10,654 nt of DNA from Ignavibacteriales bacterium (GCA_016207985.1 JACQYX010000276.1:1-10654), one strand, 5' to 3'; counted from the stretch's first letter, positions 1 through 5,957 are shown. Notes: generated from the sequence alone by a model not told the origin. A program made the numbers and translations.

Positions 1-2
1 CG

Positions 3-128
3 ATGGCTTTGATGAAGTACGAACATCTCAATCCCAACCGACTGAAGTATGAAATCGTTTATGCGAAAGGCGATGCAATCAGTGACGATAATATTATGGA
101 TGTTAGCAAGAAATTGAAGGACATTTAA
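3..128 (+). CDS. 3' end of an unidentified protein (cut by window start)
   Basis: An open frame enters from the left edge and ends with TAA at 126-128. The visible tail is 41 residues, beginning MALMKYEHLNPNRLKYEIV and ending KKLKDI. The stop shares its last base with the methyltransferase ATG (TAATG), an arrangement typical of translationally coupled genes in one operon. I do not recognise the protein from this fragment. Its position directly before a Mod-type methyltransferase suggests a component of the same restriction-modification or defence locus, but that is inference from context. The ATG at position 3 may be an internal methionine, and the true start probably lies outside the window. 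Confidence 0.55.
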   Translation: MALMKYEHLNPNRLKYEIVYAKGDAISDDNIMDVSKKLKDI

Positions 129-193
129 TGGCAAAAAAGAAAAAACAAAAATCTGGTAGCCGCAAGCTTCATCAAGTGAAACCCAGTGGTAGT

Positions 194-211
194 CGCAACC
201 TTCAGGTTGCG
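194..211. repeat. Intragenic palindrome CGCAACC-ttca-GGTTGCG
   Basis: A perfect 7-bp inverted repeat with a 4-base loop lies in the N-terminal coding part of the methyltransferase and encodes residues 23-28 (RNLQVA). A related half-unit, CCGCAAGCTTCA, lies about 35 bp upstream near 163-174, which suggests two degenerate copies in tandem. It is one of several palindromic elements translated inside genes of this window. Confidence 0.6.
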
Positions 212-342
212 GAAAAGGCAACCACGGTGAATGTAACCTCGGCTAAAGGCAGGCCGATGCTTACATGGGTTGGCAAGCGACCGCTTACGCAAGTGACGGC
301 TTTCCCTGCGCAGTTGGTAGAAACGTTTGACCCAGAAGGAAA

Positions 343-439
343 TGTCATTGCGAGGAGTCCCGAAGGGACGACGAAACAATCTGATTCCACGAGGAAAGTC
401 GGATTGCTTCGTCCCGATGAATCGAGACTCGCAATGATA
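343..439. repeat. 97-bp REP/MITE-like inverted repeat inside the methyltransferase gene
   Basis: The outer arms TGTCATTGCGAG (343-354) and CTCGCAATGATA (428-439) are inverted repeats with one mismatch. The inner arms ACGAAACAATC (371-381) and GATTGCTTCGT (402-412) pair with one mismatch. A small hairpin GTCCC-gaa-GGGAC sits at 357-369. The CATTGCGAG...GACGAAGCAATC pattern is a palindromic repeat I recognise as common in many environmental bacterial genomes. It is translated in frame as residues 72-104, in a stretch between the GKRPLT block and the LLFHGDNKEVL block that looks non-conserved. No open frame for a transposase lies within it. Confidence 0.75.
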
Positions 440-650
440 AAGGGCGACATTTGGACGGACTGGTCTTCGTCTTATCCCCAAGCTGGACTTCTCTTCCACG
501 GTGACAATAAAGAAGTACTTGCACATTTGCTTGCCAATGGGTTTCGTGGCAAAGTGAAGCTGATAACCACTGACCCGCCGTTCGATAGCGGTGCAGATTA
601 CGTGCGTAAAGTTTCTCTGCGTGGAGCGAAGGGTACGACAAAGTTAGACG

Positions 651-2012
651 GTGAATGGAGAGAAGGGTTTTCGCAATGAGATTATTTGGAGTTACAGAAA
701 ATGGGGAAGGAGTGATAACGCCTTTCTAAAAAACCACGACATCATTCTCTTTTTTGCTAAGGGAGATCAAAACATTTTCAATAGACAGTATATGCCTCTT
801 GCTGAAAGCACGTTTAAGCGATTTGGAGGCAAATTTCAGGTGTGGGCAGATGAGTCTCGCACTAGAAAAATAACCTCCGAAGAAGAATCAGAGGGTGCTT
901 TCATGTCAGATGTGTGGGAGGTAAGTTATATTCCCGGGGCTTCATCGGAGAAAGCCAATTTCCCAACTCAGAAACCTGAAGAAATATTGGAAAGAATAAT
1001 CAAAGCTTCTTCCAACCCCGGCGAACTTGTCCTCGATCCATTCATCGGCTCAGGCACAACAGCAGCAGTCGCGCAAAAGTTAGGTCGGAGGTGGATTGGC
1101 TGCGATATCAACAAAGGTGCAATCCAAACAACGAGCAAGCGACTGCAAACAATTATCAACGAACAAATAGAAGAACAGAAAAAAAAGGAAAGGCAAGGTG
1201 AGTTAGGATTGGAACACACTTCGACTTCACTCAGTGTGACGCCTCCTCAGTTGTCTTTTGCCGTCTATCGTGTCAACGATTACGATTTACAGATACAGCA
1301 CAACGAAGCAGTCAACCTTGCTTGCGAGCATATTGGAATCAGTCGCACACACAACGATGCATTCTTCGATGGAACGCTTGGAAAACGCTTAGTCAAAATC
1401 GTTCCGTTCAATCATCCTTTAAGTCCCGTTGACCTTGAAGAAATCAAGAAAGAGCTCAAAGCACGCCCGAGTGAGGACAGAGATATAGTTGTGGTTTGTC
1501 TCGGCAAAGAACTTGCAACGGATGTTTGGATCGAAGAATGGAATCGTTTGAGGAAGAAGGGAGATGTTCCAAACAAAATTGAAGTGATTGAACTTAGAAC
1601 AGATCCAAAGTATGGCAAATTCATCAAGCACGAGCCAGCAAAAGCGAGAATAAAAATTTCTCGTGTAGAGCGAAGTGCCACTTCGCTCCAAAGTGGACGA
1701 ACTGACAGTTCGTCCTACATAAAAATTGTCATCGAAGATTTCATATCGCCAAGCATCATCGAGCGTTTAAATCAGCAGGCAGGTATCCTACAACCAAAGA
1801 TAGACGATTGGCGTTGCATGGTGGATTGCGTTATGATAGATACTAATTACAACGGAGAAGTATTCAATGTTGTTCTCTCGGATGTCCCCGAAAAGAAAAC
1901 GGAACTGGTGAGCGGAAACTACGAGATGCCTGCACCTGAAGGTAAAACAAAGATAGCAGTGAAGATTATTGATATGCTTGGAGAAGAGGTGCTGGAGGTA
2001 AAGGAAGTATGA
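651..2012 (+). pseudogene. Type III-like DNA adenine methyltransferase (Mod), C-terminal fragment
   Basis: This is the second half of the methyltransferase begun at 128, in a different frame. The nominal GTG at 651 is unlikely to be a native start: the family match begins at once with GFRNEIIW (residues 6-13), which is internal in intact homologues. It then holds the presumed target-recognition stretch, the NFPTQKPEEILERII segment (103-117, motif X region), and the S-adenosylmethionine-binding motif I DPFIGSGTT (129-137) followed by GCDIN. After that comes a long C-terminal region ending in a DWRCMVDCVMID segment and KIIDMLGEEVLEVKEV. Motif IV before motif I is the beta-class order used by Mod proteins. 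The stretch that should join the two halves is missing, so the catalytic fold is broken unless this is an assembly or sequencing fault. Residues 338-357 come from a compound palindromic repeat. No restriction (Res) or helicase gene follows; an aldolase on the same strand comes next. Confidence 0.8.
1664..1719. repeat. 56-bp compound palindromic repeat inside the methyltransferase gene
   Basis: Two perfect palindromes stand side by side: GAGCGAAGTG-C-CACTTCGCTC (1668-1688) and GGACGAACTG-A-CAGTTCGTCC (1695-1715), each a 10-bp stem about a single central base. They are framed by the outer inverted pair TGTAG (1664-1668) and CTACA (1715-1719). The unit is read in frame as residues 338-357 (about VERSATSLQSGRTDSSSYI), which looks low-complexity and non-conserved between KISR and KIVIEDFISP. 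Confidence 0.8.
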
Positions 2013-2031
2013 AGCAATCGTCAATTTGTTT

Positions 2032-2049
2032 TATAGACAAAAGTCTATA
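2032..2049. other. Small AT-rich hairpin TATAGAC-aaaa-GTCTATA
   Basis: A 7-bp perfect inverted repeat with a 4-base loop begins 20 bp after the methyltransferase stop. It could be a weak transcript-end hairpin or simply an AT-rich palindrome. No T run follows and the stem has only two G-C pairs, so I do not call it an intrinsic terminator. Confidence 0.3.
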
Positions 2050-2070
2050 TATGAAGATAAAAATCCATAA

Positions 2071-2099
2071 TTGAATACTAAAAGAAACATATGTTTACT
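2071..2099 (+). promoter_or_regulatory. Candidate promoter upstream of the aldolase
   Basis: TTGAAT (2071-2076) and TTTACT (2094-2099) are separated by 17 bp and each match four of six bases of the sigma-70 type hexamers. The -10-like element overlaps the left arm of the palindrome at 2092-2109, as expected for a repressor-controlled promoter. The predicted start would be about 50 bp before the aldolase ATG. The match is weak, and FCB bacteria can use different promoter patterns. Confidence 0.3.
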
Positions 2100-2109
2100 A
2101 AAGTAAACA
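2092..2109. promoter_or_regulatory. Operator-like 18-bp palindrome TGTTTACTAAAGTAAACA
   Basis: This is a perfect inverted repeat, TGTTTACT and AGTAAACA around a central AA, in the 148-bp intergenic region and 51 bp before the aldolase ATG. Its size and dyad symmetry fit the binding site of a dimeric helix-turn-helix repressor. The stem has few G-C pairs, so a DNA operator is more likely than an RNA hairpin. I cannot name the regulator, and no regulator gene lies in the window. Confidence 0.4.
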
Positions 2110-2160
2110 GTCATAAAGATATTAAACCTGTGCGGTCGGAATTTTAAAGCGGTAATAAGC

Positions 2161-2946
2161 ATGAACGATTCTACAAAATACTCTACATTAGTTGATATCT
2201 GCCACCGCATCTACGCTAAAGGTTTCGTCACTGCAACCGATGGCAATGTAAGCGTTCGGCTTGAGAATGGCAACATCCTCACGACGCGAACAGCTATTAA
2301 TAAAGGAATGGTGACGGAAAATGATCTCATCGAGGTCGACAAAGATGGTAATACTATTACACACATCCATCCTCCATCCTCCATCCTCTATCATCCCTCA
2401 ACTGAAATCGGCATGCACCTTTACATCTACTCTCTGCGTCCTGATGTCAACGCCGTTGTCCATGCTCATCCACCATACGCAACTGGATTTGCAACAGCAG
2501 GTCAACCCTTGAATGAATGTTTATTCCCGGAAGTTATCGTTGGACTTGGTGCGATCCCTCTTGCTGAATATGCGACACCCTCAACTGAGGAAGTTTCTAA
2601 ATCACTTGAGCCGTACGTGAAAATCGCCGATGCAATTCTTCTTGCTAATCATGGTGTAGTAACTTACGGCAAAGATTTGTGGGATTCGTATTTCAAAATG
2701 GAGAAAGTTGAACACGTGGCTCATATCACTTTTATCGCCCGGATGTTGGGAGGTGAGAAACCGCTAACGCCCGAAGACATTGAAAAACTTAGAGCAATCA
2801 GTCAGCAATCATGGGGAAAAGATTTTTCTGAGAAAATTGCCTGCGAAACGAGTTGTGCGAAAGAAGATAATTCCGTATCTTCACCTTCCGATGAAGAAAT
2901 ACGAGAGCTTGTGAAAAAGATGCTAAGAGCCGAGAGCGGTGAATGA
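2161..2946 (+). CDS. Class II (zinc-dependent) aldolase/adducin family protein, fuculose-phosphate aldolase-like
   Basis: This predicted cytoplasmic zinc enzyme of 261 residues belongs to the class II aldolase/adducin family, whose members cleave or epimerise sugar phosphates such as L-fuculose-1-phosphate, or dehydrate methylthioribulose-1-phosphate. TDGNVSVR (27-33) is the substrate-phosphate loop. The zinc and catalytic set is E82 (STEIGMH), H101 and H103 (HAHPPYAT), and H164 (ANHGVVTYG). The spacings between these residues equal those of E73, H92, H94 and H155 in E. coli FucA. The protein is about 45 residues longer than FucA. The extra tail is a linker with two cysteines (C228, C232) followed by [18 protein letters not shown] (241-258), a predicted amphipathic helix resembling a bacterial microcompartment encapsulation peptide. 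Residues 69-76 come from a CCATCCT tandem repeat. Substrate cannot be set from sequence. The gene is followed 35 bp later by ddl on the same strand. Confidence 0.85.
   Translation: MNDSTKYSTLVDICHRIYAKGFVTATDGNVSVRLENGNILTTRTAINKGMVTENDLIEVDKDGNTITHIHPPSSILYHPSTEIGMHLYIYSLRPDVNAVVHAHPPYATGFATAGQPLNECLFPEVIVGLGAIPLAEYATPSTEEVSKSLEPYVKIADAILLANHGVVTYGKDLWDSYFKMEKVEHVAHITFIARMLGGEKPLTPEDIEKLRAISQQSWGKDFSEKIACETSCAKEDNSVSSPSDEEIRELVKKMLRAESGE
2367..2387. repeat. Heptanucleotide tandem repeat (CCATCCT)x3 inside the aldolase gene
   Basis: Three exact copies of CCATCCT are followed by degenerate CTATCAT and CCCTCA. The stretch encodes the His/Pro/Ser-rich loop [10 protein letters not shown] just before the catalytic STEIGMH segment. 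The 7-bp unit is not a multiple of three, so a change of one copy would shift the frame. Confidence 0.7.
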
Positions 2947-2981
2947 TGAGCTCAGGATGTAGGGCATAGAGCAGAAAAAAA

Positions 2982-4010
2982 ATGAAAAACAAATCAAATA
3001 AAAAATTTCGCAAATACCCGCCTGTTCGGCGGGCAGGTAAACTTCGAGTTGGCGTGATCTTCGGTGGTCGTTCTGCCGAGCATGAAGTCTCACTCGTATC
3101 AGCTTCCTCAATCATCGATGCGCTTGATAAAACGAAGTATGAAGTTGTACCTATCGGTATTACACCCGAAGGTGAATGGATAAGCTCACACGAGGCGCTA
3201 AATTTGCTTAAAGAGAAAAAGCGATATAAGAATAAGCCTAAAATGGCGTTACTCCCGGAACCAACAAAAAATAATTTTATAACCATCACTCGTAGACGGT
3301 TAATCCTATCGCAGAAGCATCTTGATGTAATCTTTCCTGTTCTACATGGAACGTATGGTGAGGATGGAACGATACAAGGACTCTTTGAACTGGCAAATAT
3401 TCCGTATGTCGGTGCGGGCGTTCTGGGATCATCGGTTGGAATGGATAAAGTAATCACAAAACAATTGTGTGAGCAATGGGGCATCCCTGGGAGTCCGTAC
3501 ATTTGGTTCCTGAAAAATGAATTCTACAATAACCAGCGTAATATTATTTCTGCCATTGAAAAGAAAATCGGTTATCCTTGTTTTATTAAGCCAGCAAATT
3601 TAGGGTCAAGTGTCGGGATATCCAAAGCATCTAACCAGAGACAGCTTATCGAATCGATAAAACTCGCTTCAAAGTATGACAGAAAAATATTAGTTGAGAA
3701 AAGCATCGAGAATTCCCGCGAGATCGAAGTCAGTGTACTCGGGAACGACAATCCCATTGCTTCAGTCCCGGGTGAGATAATTTCTTCGAACGAATTCTAC
3801 GATTACGATGCAAAGTATGTAGACGGGAAATCGGAAGCAGTAATTCCGGCTAAACTTCCTTCATCGATTACACAAAAAGTTAGAGAGCTTGCCGTCAAGA
3901 GTTTCAAGGCAATTGATTGTTCTGGAATGGCACGTGTCGACTTTCTGGTAACACATCGGACAAATAAAATTTATTTCAATGAAATCAATACTATCCCGGG
4001 CTTTACCTAG
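2982..4010 (+). CDS. ddl: D-alanine--D-alanine ligase, ended early by an in-frame TAG
   Basis: This ATP-grasp ligase joins two D-alanines for peptidoglycan precursors in the cytoplasm. Visible family features are [18 protein letters not shown] (23-40, with E35 matching E15 of E. coli DdlB), HGTYGEDG (122-129), the ATP-binding [11 protein letters not shown] (203-213), YDYDAKY (273-279), RVDF (318-321) and [10 protein letters not shown] (333-342). E334 and N336 are the Mg ligands and G340 matches the oxyanion-hole glycine. The frame then meets TAG (4008-4010) where homologues have Ser (PGFTSIS); one substitution from TCG would create it. The missing C-terminus continues in frame (4011-4157). 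The truncated 342-residue product would lack the Ser/Leu pair (S281/L282 of DdlB) that holds the second D-alanine. The N-terminal 19 residues precede the conserved fold and include a palindromic repeat. The gene lies 35 bp after the aldolase, probably co-transcribed, with no clear ribosome-binding site. Confidence 0.9.
   Translation: MKNKSNKKFRKYPPVRRAGKLRVGVIFGGRSAEHEVSLVSASSIIDALDKTKYEVVPIGITPEGEWISSHEALNLLKEKKRYKNKPKMALLPEPTKNNFITITRRRLILSQKHLDVIFPVLHGTYGEDGTIQGLFELANIPYVGAGVLGSSVGMDKVITKQLCEQWGIPGSPYIWFLKNEFYNNQRNIISAIEKKIGYPCFIKPANLGSSVGISKASNQRQLIESIKLASKYDRKILVEKSIENSREIEVSVLGNDNPIASVPGEIISSNEFYDYDAKYVDGKSEAVIPAKLPSSITQKVRELAVKSFKAIDCSGMARVDFLVTHRTNKIYFNEINTIPGFT
3017..3033. repeat. 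Intragenic palindrome CCCGCC-tgttc-GGCGGG near the ddl start
   Basis: A perfect 6-bp G-C-only inverted repeat with a 5-base loop, in the context TACCCGCCTGTTCGGCGGG, is translated as part of YPPVRRAG (residues 12-19) before the conserved ddl fold begins at residue 21. I recognise the motif as a repeat seen in many environmental genomes. Lying 35 bp inside the coding start, it could also form a strong mRNA hairpin affecting translation. Confidence 0.65.
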
Positions 4011-4157
4011 ATAAGTATGTATCCAAAACTATGGGAGGCAGCGGGTATTAAATATCCGGTCTTATTAGATCGATTAATACGCCTTGCCATCGAGCGATAC
4101 GAAGGAAAAATGAAACTCGAAACCACGTTTAAACCGAAAAAAGATTGGTACGTATAA
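4011..4157 (+). pseudogene. Severed C-terminal piece of ddl, in frame after the amber codon
   Basis: Reading straight on from the TAG in the same frame gives 48 codons, starting [16 protein letters not shown] and ending KPKKDWYV, with TAA at 4155-4157. This is the expected end of a D-Ala-D-Ala ligase ([14 protein letters not shown] pattern). The residue after I344 (counting through the stop) is the serine equivalent to S281 of E. coli DdlB. Conservation is good and there is no further damage, so the interruption is recent, a base-call error, or a read-through site. The in-frame ATG at 4017 could initiate only a 46-residue peptide with no independent fold. Confidence 0.85.
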
Positions 4158-4177
4158 ACCGATACCCGATGTACAAT

Positions 4178-4206
4178 TTGATTTCCAGCTAAATTAATCT
4201 TACATT
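4178..4206 (+). promoter_or_regulatory. Candidate promoter for the ftsB-like gene (possibly leaderless)
   Basis: TTGATT (4178-4183) and TACATT (4201-4206) are spaced by 17 bp, with four of six matches each. Transcription would start about 7 bp after the -10, at or next to the ATG at 4213, implying a leaderless message. This fits the absence of any Shine-Dalgarno sequence before the gene. The evidence is weak because the region is AT-rich. Confidence 0.25.
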
Positions 4207-4212
4207 TTTTCC

Positions 4213-4554
4213 ATGGACGATCAGTATTATCGAAAAGTTAAGCCGAAGTTTAAAGGTTGGCTCAATAAAACACTGCGAAAGAAGAACGTTCTTATCGCAT
4301 TGTTGATCGCCCTCCCCGCCATATCTTTCATGATGTTTAGTAATAAAGGCATAATTCAGCGGTTGAATTTCGAATCCGAGAAGAAAGCCATGCAAGAGAA
4401 AATTCAACAAGCACTTAAGGAACAGCGTCGACTTGAAGAAGAAACTAAAGCACTCGATTCCGATCCCAAGGCAATCGAAAAAGTTGCTCGTGAAAAATAT
4501 GGAATGATCAAAGAGGGTGAAACGGTATACAAAGTCAAGAAAGAAAAGCAATAA
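4213..4554 (+). CDS. Septum formation initiator (FtsB/DivIC family) membrane protein
   Basis: This small bitopic inner-membrane protein of 113 residues is probably a component of the divisome FtsB/FtsL-type coiled-coil complex, which links early division proteins to septal wall synthesis. It has a basic cytoplasmic N-terminus (residues 7-24 rich in Lys/Arg) and one transmembrane helix (about 26-42, VLIALLIALPAISFMMF). A periplasmic coiled coil (about 54-80) is rich in Glu/Lys/Gln with hydrophobic heptad positions. The C-terminal segment DPKAIEKVAREKYGMIKEGETVYKV (84-108) is the recognisable DivIC/FtsB signature. Length and layout match the family. The gene lies between ddl and rarA on the same strand, in keeping with cell wall and division functions. 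There is no Shine-Dalgarno sequence; the ATG is preceded by a T-rich stretch. Confidence 0.8.
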   Translation: MDDQYYRKVKPKFKGWLNKTLRKKNVLIALLIALPAISFMMFSNKGIIQRLNFESEKKAMQEKIQQALKEQRRLEEETKALDSDPKAIEKVAREKYGMIKEGETVYKVKKEKQ

Positions 4555-4619
4555 AGTCAATAGAACATTTGTGATGTGAGCGCCGTAAATGCCCATCTCA
4601 AATATAACTTTTAAGATTC

Positions 4620-5957
4620 ATGGAATTATTCGACCAACAAAAGAACACCAGACGCTCTGAATCATACATAAAGTCCTCACCGTTAGCCGAGCGGGTTCGT
4701 CCAAAAACAATCGATGAATTTGTTGGTCAACGACACCTGCTTGGTGAGCATAAACCACTCCGTGTTTTAATCGAACAGGATGAAGTCCCTTCCATGATTT
4801 TCTGGGGACCTCCGGGTTGTGGTAAAACTACACTTGCTCGTATTATCGCTAATCATACCAAGGCAGACTTCTTTCAATTAAACGCAGTCTCATCGGGCGT
4901 GCAAGAAGTTCGAAAAGTCATCGAGCGGGCAGAAACGAATCGCTCGCGGCTTAATAAAAAGACAATCCTTTTCATCGATGAAATCCATCGTTTCAATAAA
5001 GCTCAACAGGATGCACTATTGCATAGTGTCGAGGATGGTATTATCATCCTTATCGGCGCCACAACTGAAAATCCGTCTTTCGAAGTAATCTCACCTCTAC
5101 TCTCCCGCTGCCTCGTATATGTGCTGGAGCCGCTCGATGCTGCGGAGCTTAATGGAATTTTAGATCGTGCCATTGCACACGATGCGGTACTTAAACCTCT
5201 GAAGATACAAGTCTGCAACAAAGAAAGGGAATTGTTGATGCTTTTAGCAAGTGGTGATGCCCGAATTGTATTAAATGGTTTGGAGACTGCAATACGCATG
5301 GTGAAGCCAAACAAACAAAGTGAGCGTACTGTTACAGTACAAGCAATCGAAGCGGCATTCCAGCGACGCTATGTGAAGTATGATAAAGGTGGCGAAGAGC
5401 ATTACAACATTATCTCAGCTTTTATAAAGAGTATGCGTGGCTGTGATCCTGATGGAGCTGTATACTGGCTTGCTCGGATGTTGGAAGGCGGTGAAGACCC
5501 CAAATTTATTGCACGTAGGATGATTGTTCTCGCATCCGAGGATATCGGAAATGCAGATCCCTTCGCATTACCATTAGCGACCAACTGTTTTACCGCAGTC
5601 GATTATGTTGGAATGCCTGAAGCACGCATCATCCTTTCACAAACGGCAACATATCTCGCGAGTGCCCCAAAAAGTAATTCAGCTTATGTTGCCATCGAAG
5701 AATCCATTGCAGATGTAAAAAATCATCAAAATGCCGAAGTCCCTCTTCATCTTCGGAACGCACCTACTAAGCTGATGAAGGATCTCGATTATGGAAAAGA
5801 CTATAAACACGGACACAGCTACGAGAAACATTTTACTGAGCAGCAATATCTTCCCGATAATCTGAAAGATAAAATCTATTATAAGCCAACCGACCAGGGG
5901 ACAGAAAAACTAATACACGAACGTCTTAACCAATGGTGGAGGAAAAAACAACGATGA
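4620..5957 (+). CDS. rarA: Replication-associated recombination protein A (RarA/MgsA), AAA+ ATPase
   Basis: This cytoplasmic AAA+ ATPase of the clamp-loader-like RarA/MgsA/WRNIP1 family acts at stalled replication forks with SSB and recombination factors. The 445 residues are full length for the family. Order of features: RPKTIDEFVGQRHLLG (27-42), Walker A GPPGCGKT (63-70), Walker B ILFIDEIHRF (116-125), sensor 1 GATTENPSF (146-154), arginine finger in LLSRC (R163), sensor 2 in SGDAR (211-215). The C-terminal oligomerisation domain is marked by KYDKGGEEHYNIISAFIKSMRGCDPDGAVYWLARML and SEDIGNADP. No key residue is missing. The start ATG lies 65 bp after the ftsB-like gene with no clear Shine-Dalgarno; a TATAAC at 4603-4608 could serve a near-leaderless start. 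The stop overlaps the next gene by four bases. Confidence 0.93.
   Translation: MELFDQQKNTRRSESYIKSSPLAERVRPKTIDEFVGQRHLLGEHKPLRVLIEQDEVPSMIFWGPPGCGKTTLARIIANHTKADFFQLNAVSSGVQEVRKVIERAETNRSRLNKKTILFIDEIHRFNKAQQDALLHSVEDGIIILIGATTENPSFEVISPLLSRCLVYVLEPLDAAELNGILDRAIAHDAVLKPLKIQVCNKERELLMLLASGDARIVLNGLETAIRMVKPNKQSERTVTVQAIEAAFQRRYVKYDKGGEEHYNIISAFIKSMRGCDPDGAVYWLARMLEGGEDPKFIARRMIVLASEDIGNADPFALPLATNCFTAVDYVGMPEARIILSQTATYLASAPKSNSAYVAIEESIADVKNHQNAEVPLHLRNAPTKLMKDLDYGKDYKHGHSYEKHFTEQQYLPDNLKDKIYYKPTDQGTEKLIHERLNQWWRKKQR

Larger units (their letters stand above)
128..679 (+). pseudogene. Type III-like DNA adenine methyltransferase (Mod), N-terminal fragment
   Basis: This is the N-terminal part (183 codons) of a beta-class site-specific adenine-N6 methyltransferase of the type III Mod kind. 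Visible segments are LTWVGKRPLT (45-54), the LLFHGDNKEVLAHLLANGF block (121-139) and catalytic motif IV, here TDPPF at residues 148-152, followed by DSGADYVRKVSLRGAKGTTKLDGE. After KLDGE the protein leaves the family pattern, adds WREGFSQ and stops. The rest of the enzyme resumes in another frame (651-2012). Intact relatives, as I recall them, have about 60-70 more residues here (a YTLGEQIQY...DIW...GSIYVHCDW-type stretch), so a deletion plus frame change is inferred. Residues 23-28 and 72-104 are encoded by palindromic repeats. The start is fixed by the TAATG overlap with the upstream gene. Without motif I, which is C-terminal in this class, the fragment cannot bind S-adenosylmethionine properly. 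Confidence 0.8.

Noticed and set aside
2032..2049. Intrinsic terminator after the methyltransferase
   Set aside because: The stem is only 7 bp with two G-C pairs and has no downstream T run, so it is listed only as a hairpin.
2798..3502. Long minus-strand open frame of 234 codons
   Set aside because: It lies opposite the end of the aldolase and the start of ddl, both with clear family motifs; its translation shows no recognisable domain. It is a shadow frame.
4008..4010. Stop-codon reassignment (TAG read as an amino acid)
   Set aside because: lptD ends with TAG right after a plausible C-terminus, so general reassignment is not supported by this window; only local read-through remains possible.
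5014..5031. Small inverted repeat CACTAT-tgc-ATAGTG in rarA
   Set aside because: It has only a 6-bp stem, encodes conserved Walker B-following residues (DALLHSVED), and so is a chance palindrome rather than an inserted repeat.
5933..5953. Upstream ATG for the ROK kinase
   Set aside because: It adds only MVEEKTT, lies deeper inside rarA, and overlaps the Shine-Dalgarno-like GGTGGAGG; the ATGA overlap at 5954 is the better start.
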